DNA of 12,848 nucleotides from Ruminococcus sp. (lineage in GTDB: Bacteria; Bacillota; Clostridia; Oscillospirales; Acutalibacteraceae), in NCBI GenBank assembly GCA_004555265.1, contig SFIQ01000035.1, positions 1 through 12,848 of the forward strand. The letters are read 5' to 3'. The notes beneath the pieces were generated by a model. The model was not told where the DNA came from. It ran no database searches and saw only the letters and a list, made by a program, of their open reading frames with translations. Both the position numbers and the translations under genes were made by a program. Shown in pieces: positions 12,725-12,848 of this stretch (position 1 is the first letter of the stretch; each line of letters opens with the position of its first letter).

Positions 12725-12808
12725 GGGGCGCCGCGTCGTCGCCCCCCTACACGCACAAATTCCCAATCGAGAGGATAGGGAAAGAATACCTGCCAAGGAA
12801 ATTTACGA
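12725..12808. repeat. Palindrome plus conserved tail, direct repeat copy 2
   Basis: GGGGCG/CGCCCC with tail CCCTACACGCACAAATTCCC; the stem matches the unit at 2238-2258 and the first part of the tail matches 2309-2323. From CTAC onward about 60 bases parallel copy 1, with a few substitutions and one-base insertions. Confidence 0.75.
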
Positions 12809-12848
12809 TTTAATGTTCAATCCAGCCGCGGGCGCAGTCTACGGCGCG

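Noticed and set aside
12339..12808. CRISPR array
   Set aside because: The repeats are hairpins of differing stem sequence at irregular spacing, partly inverted, with no uniform spacers and no cas genes.

Overview
The window looks like a piece of chromosome from a gut-type low-GC Gram-positive of class Clostridia, most likely an Oscillospirales/Ruminococcaceae relative. Supporting signs are strong AGGAGG-type ribosome binding sites, near-consensus sigma-A promoters, tRNA genes with encoded CCA, a GSI-alpha type glutamine synthetase, an ECF-transporter S component, a ferredoxin-tailed aldo/keto reductase and several families of small intergenic palindromes of the kind common in that group. The taxonomic placement is inference from gene content; no marker gene is complete enough here to settle it.

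Layout. 1-330 is the 3' end of thrS, followed after 1 nt by a calcineurin-type phosphoesterase with a C-terminal membrane anchor (332-1942). About 680 bp without a gene (1943-2623) is packed with palindromic repeats. A GtrA-family membrane protein (2676-3248, minus) diverges from a three-gene operon (3497-5602, plus): aldo/keto reductase with two 4Fe-4S motifs, ECF S component and a DUF1893/TM1506 protein. A consensus promoter then drives tRNA-Met and tRNA-Glu, closed by a strong terminator. azlC-azlD (6065-7122), a branched-chain amino acid exporter, follows, convergent with glnA (7239-8561, minus). glnA has a consensus promoter and, within its roughly 70-nt leader, an intrinsic terminator. 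A secreted SH3b-SH3b-C39-like protein (8849-9835) is divergent from glnA. Next come a repeat-rich gap, an unrecognised membrane protein (10137-10961, minus), a malic enzyme (11082-12254, minus) and a terminal gene-free stretch (12255-12848) made largely of repeats.

Metabolically the window is mostly housekeeping: translation (thrS, tRNAs), nitrogen assimilation (glnA), amino acid export (azlCD), and carbon/redox metabolism (malic enzyme, aldo/keto reductase). I do not see a defence system, prophage, CRISPR array or insertion sequence. The less ordinary parts are the promoter-proximal terminator in the glnA leader, the reductase/ECF/DUF1893 operon, and a dense set of palindromes. At least three repeat families are visible: hairpins ending in a conserved CCCTAC, multi-hairpin elements with triloops, and elements with GTCATYCTGAGC ends.
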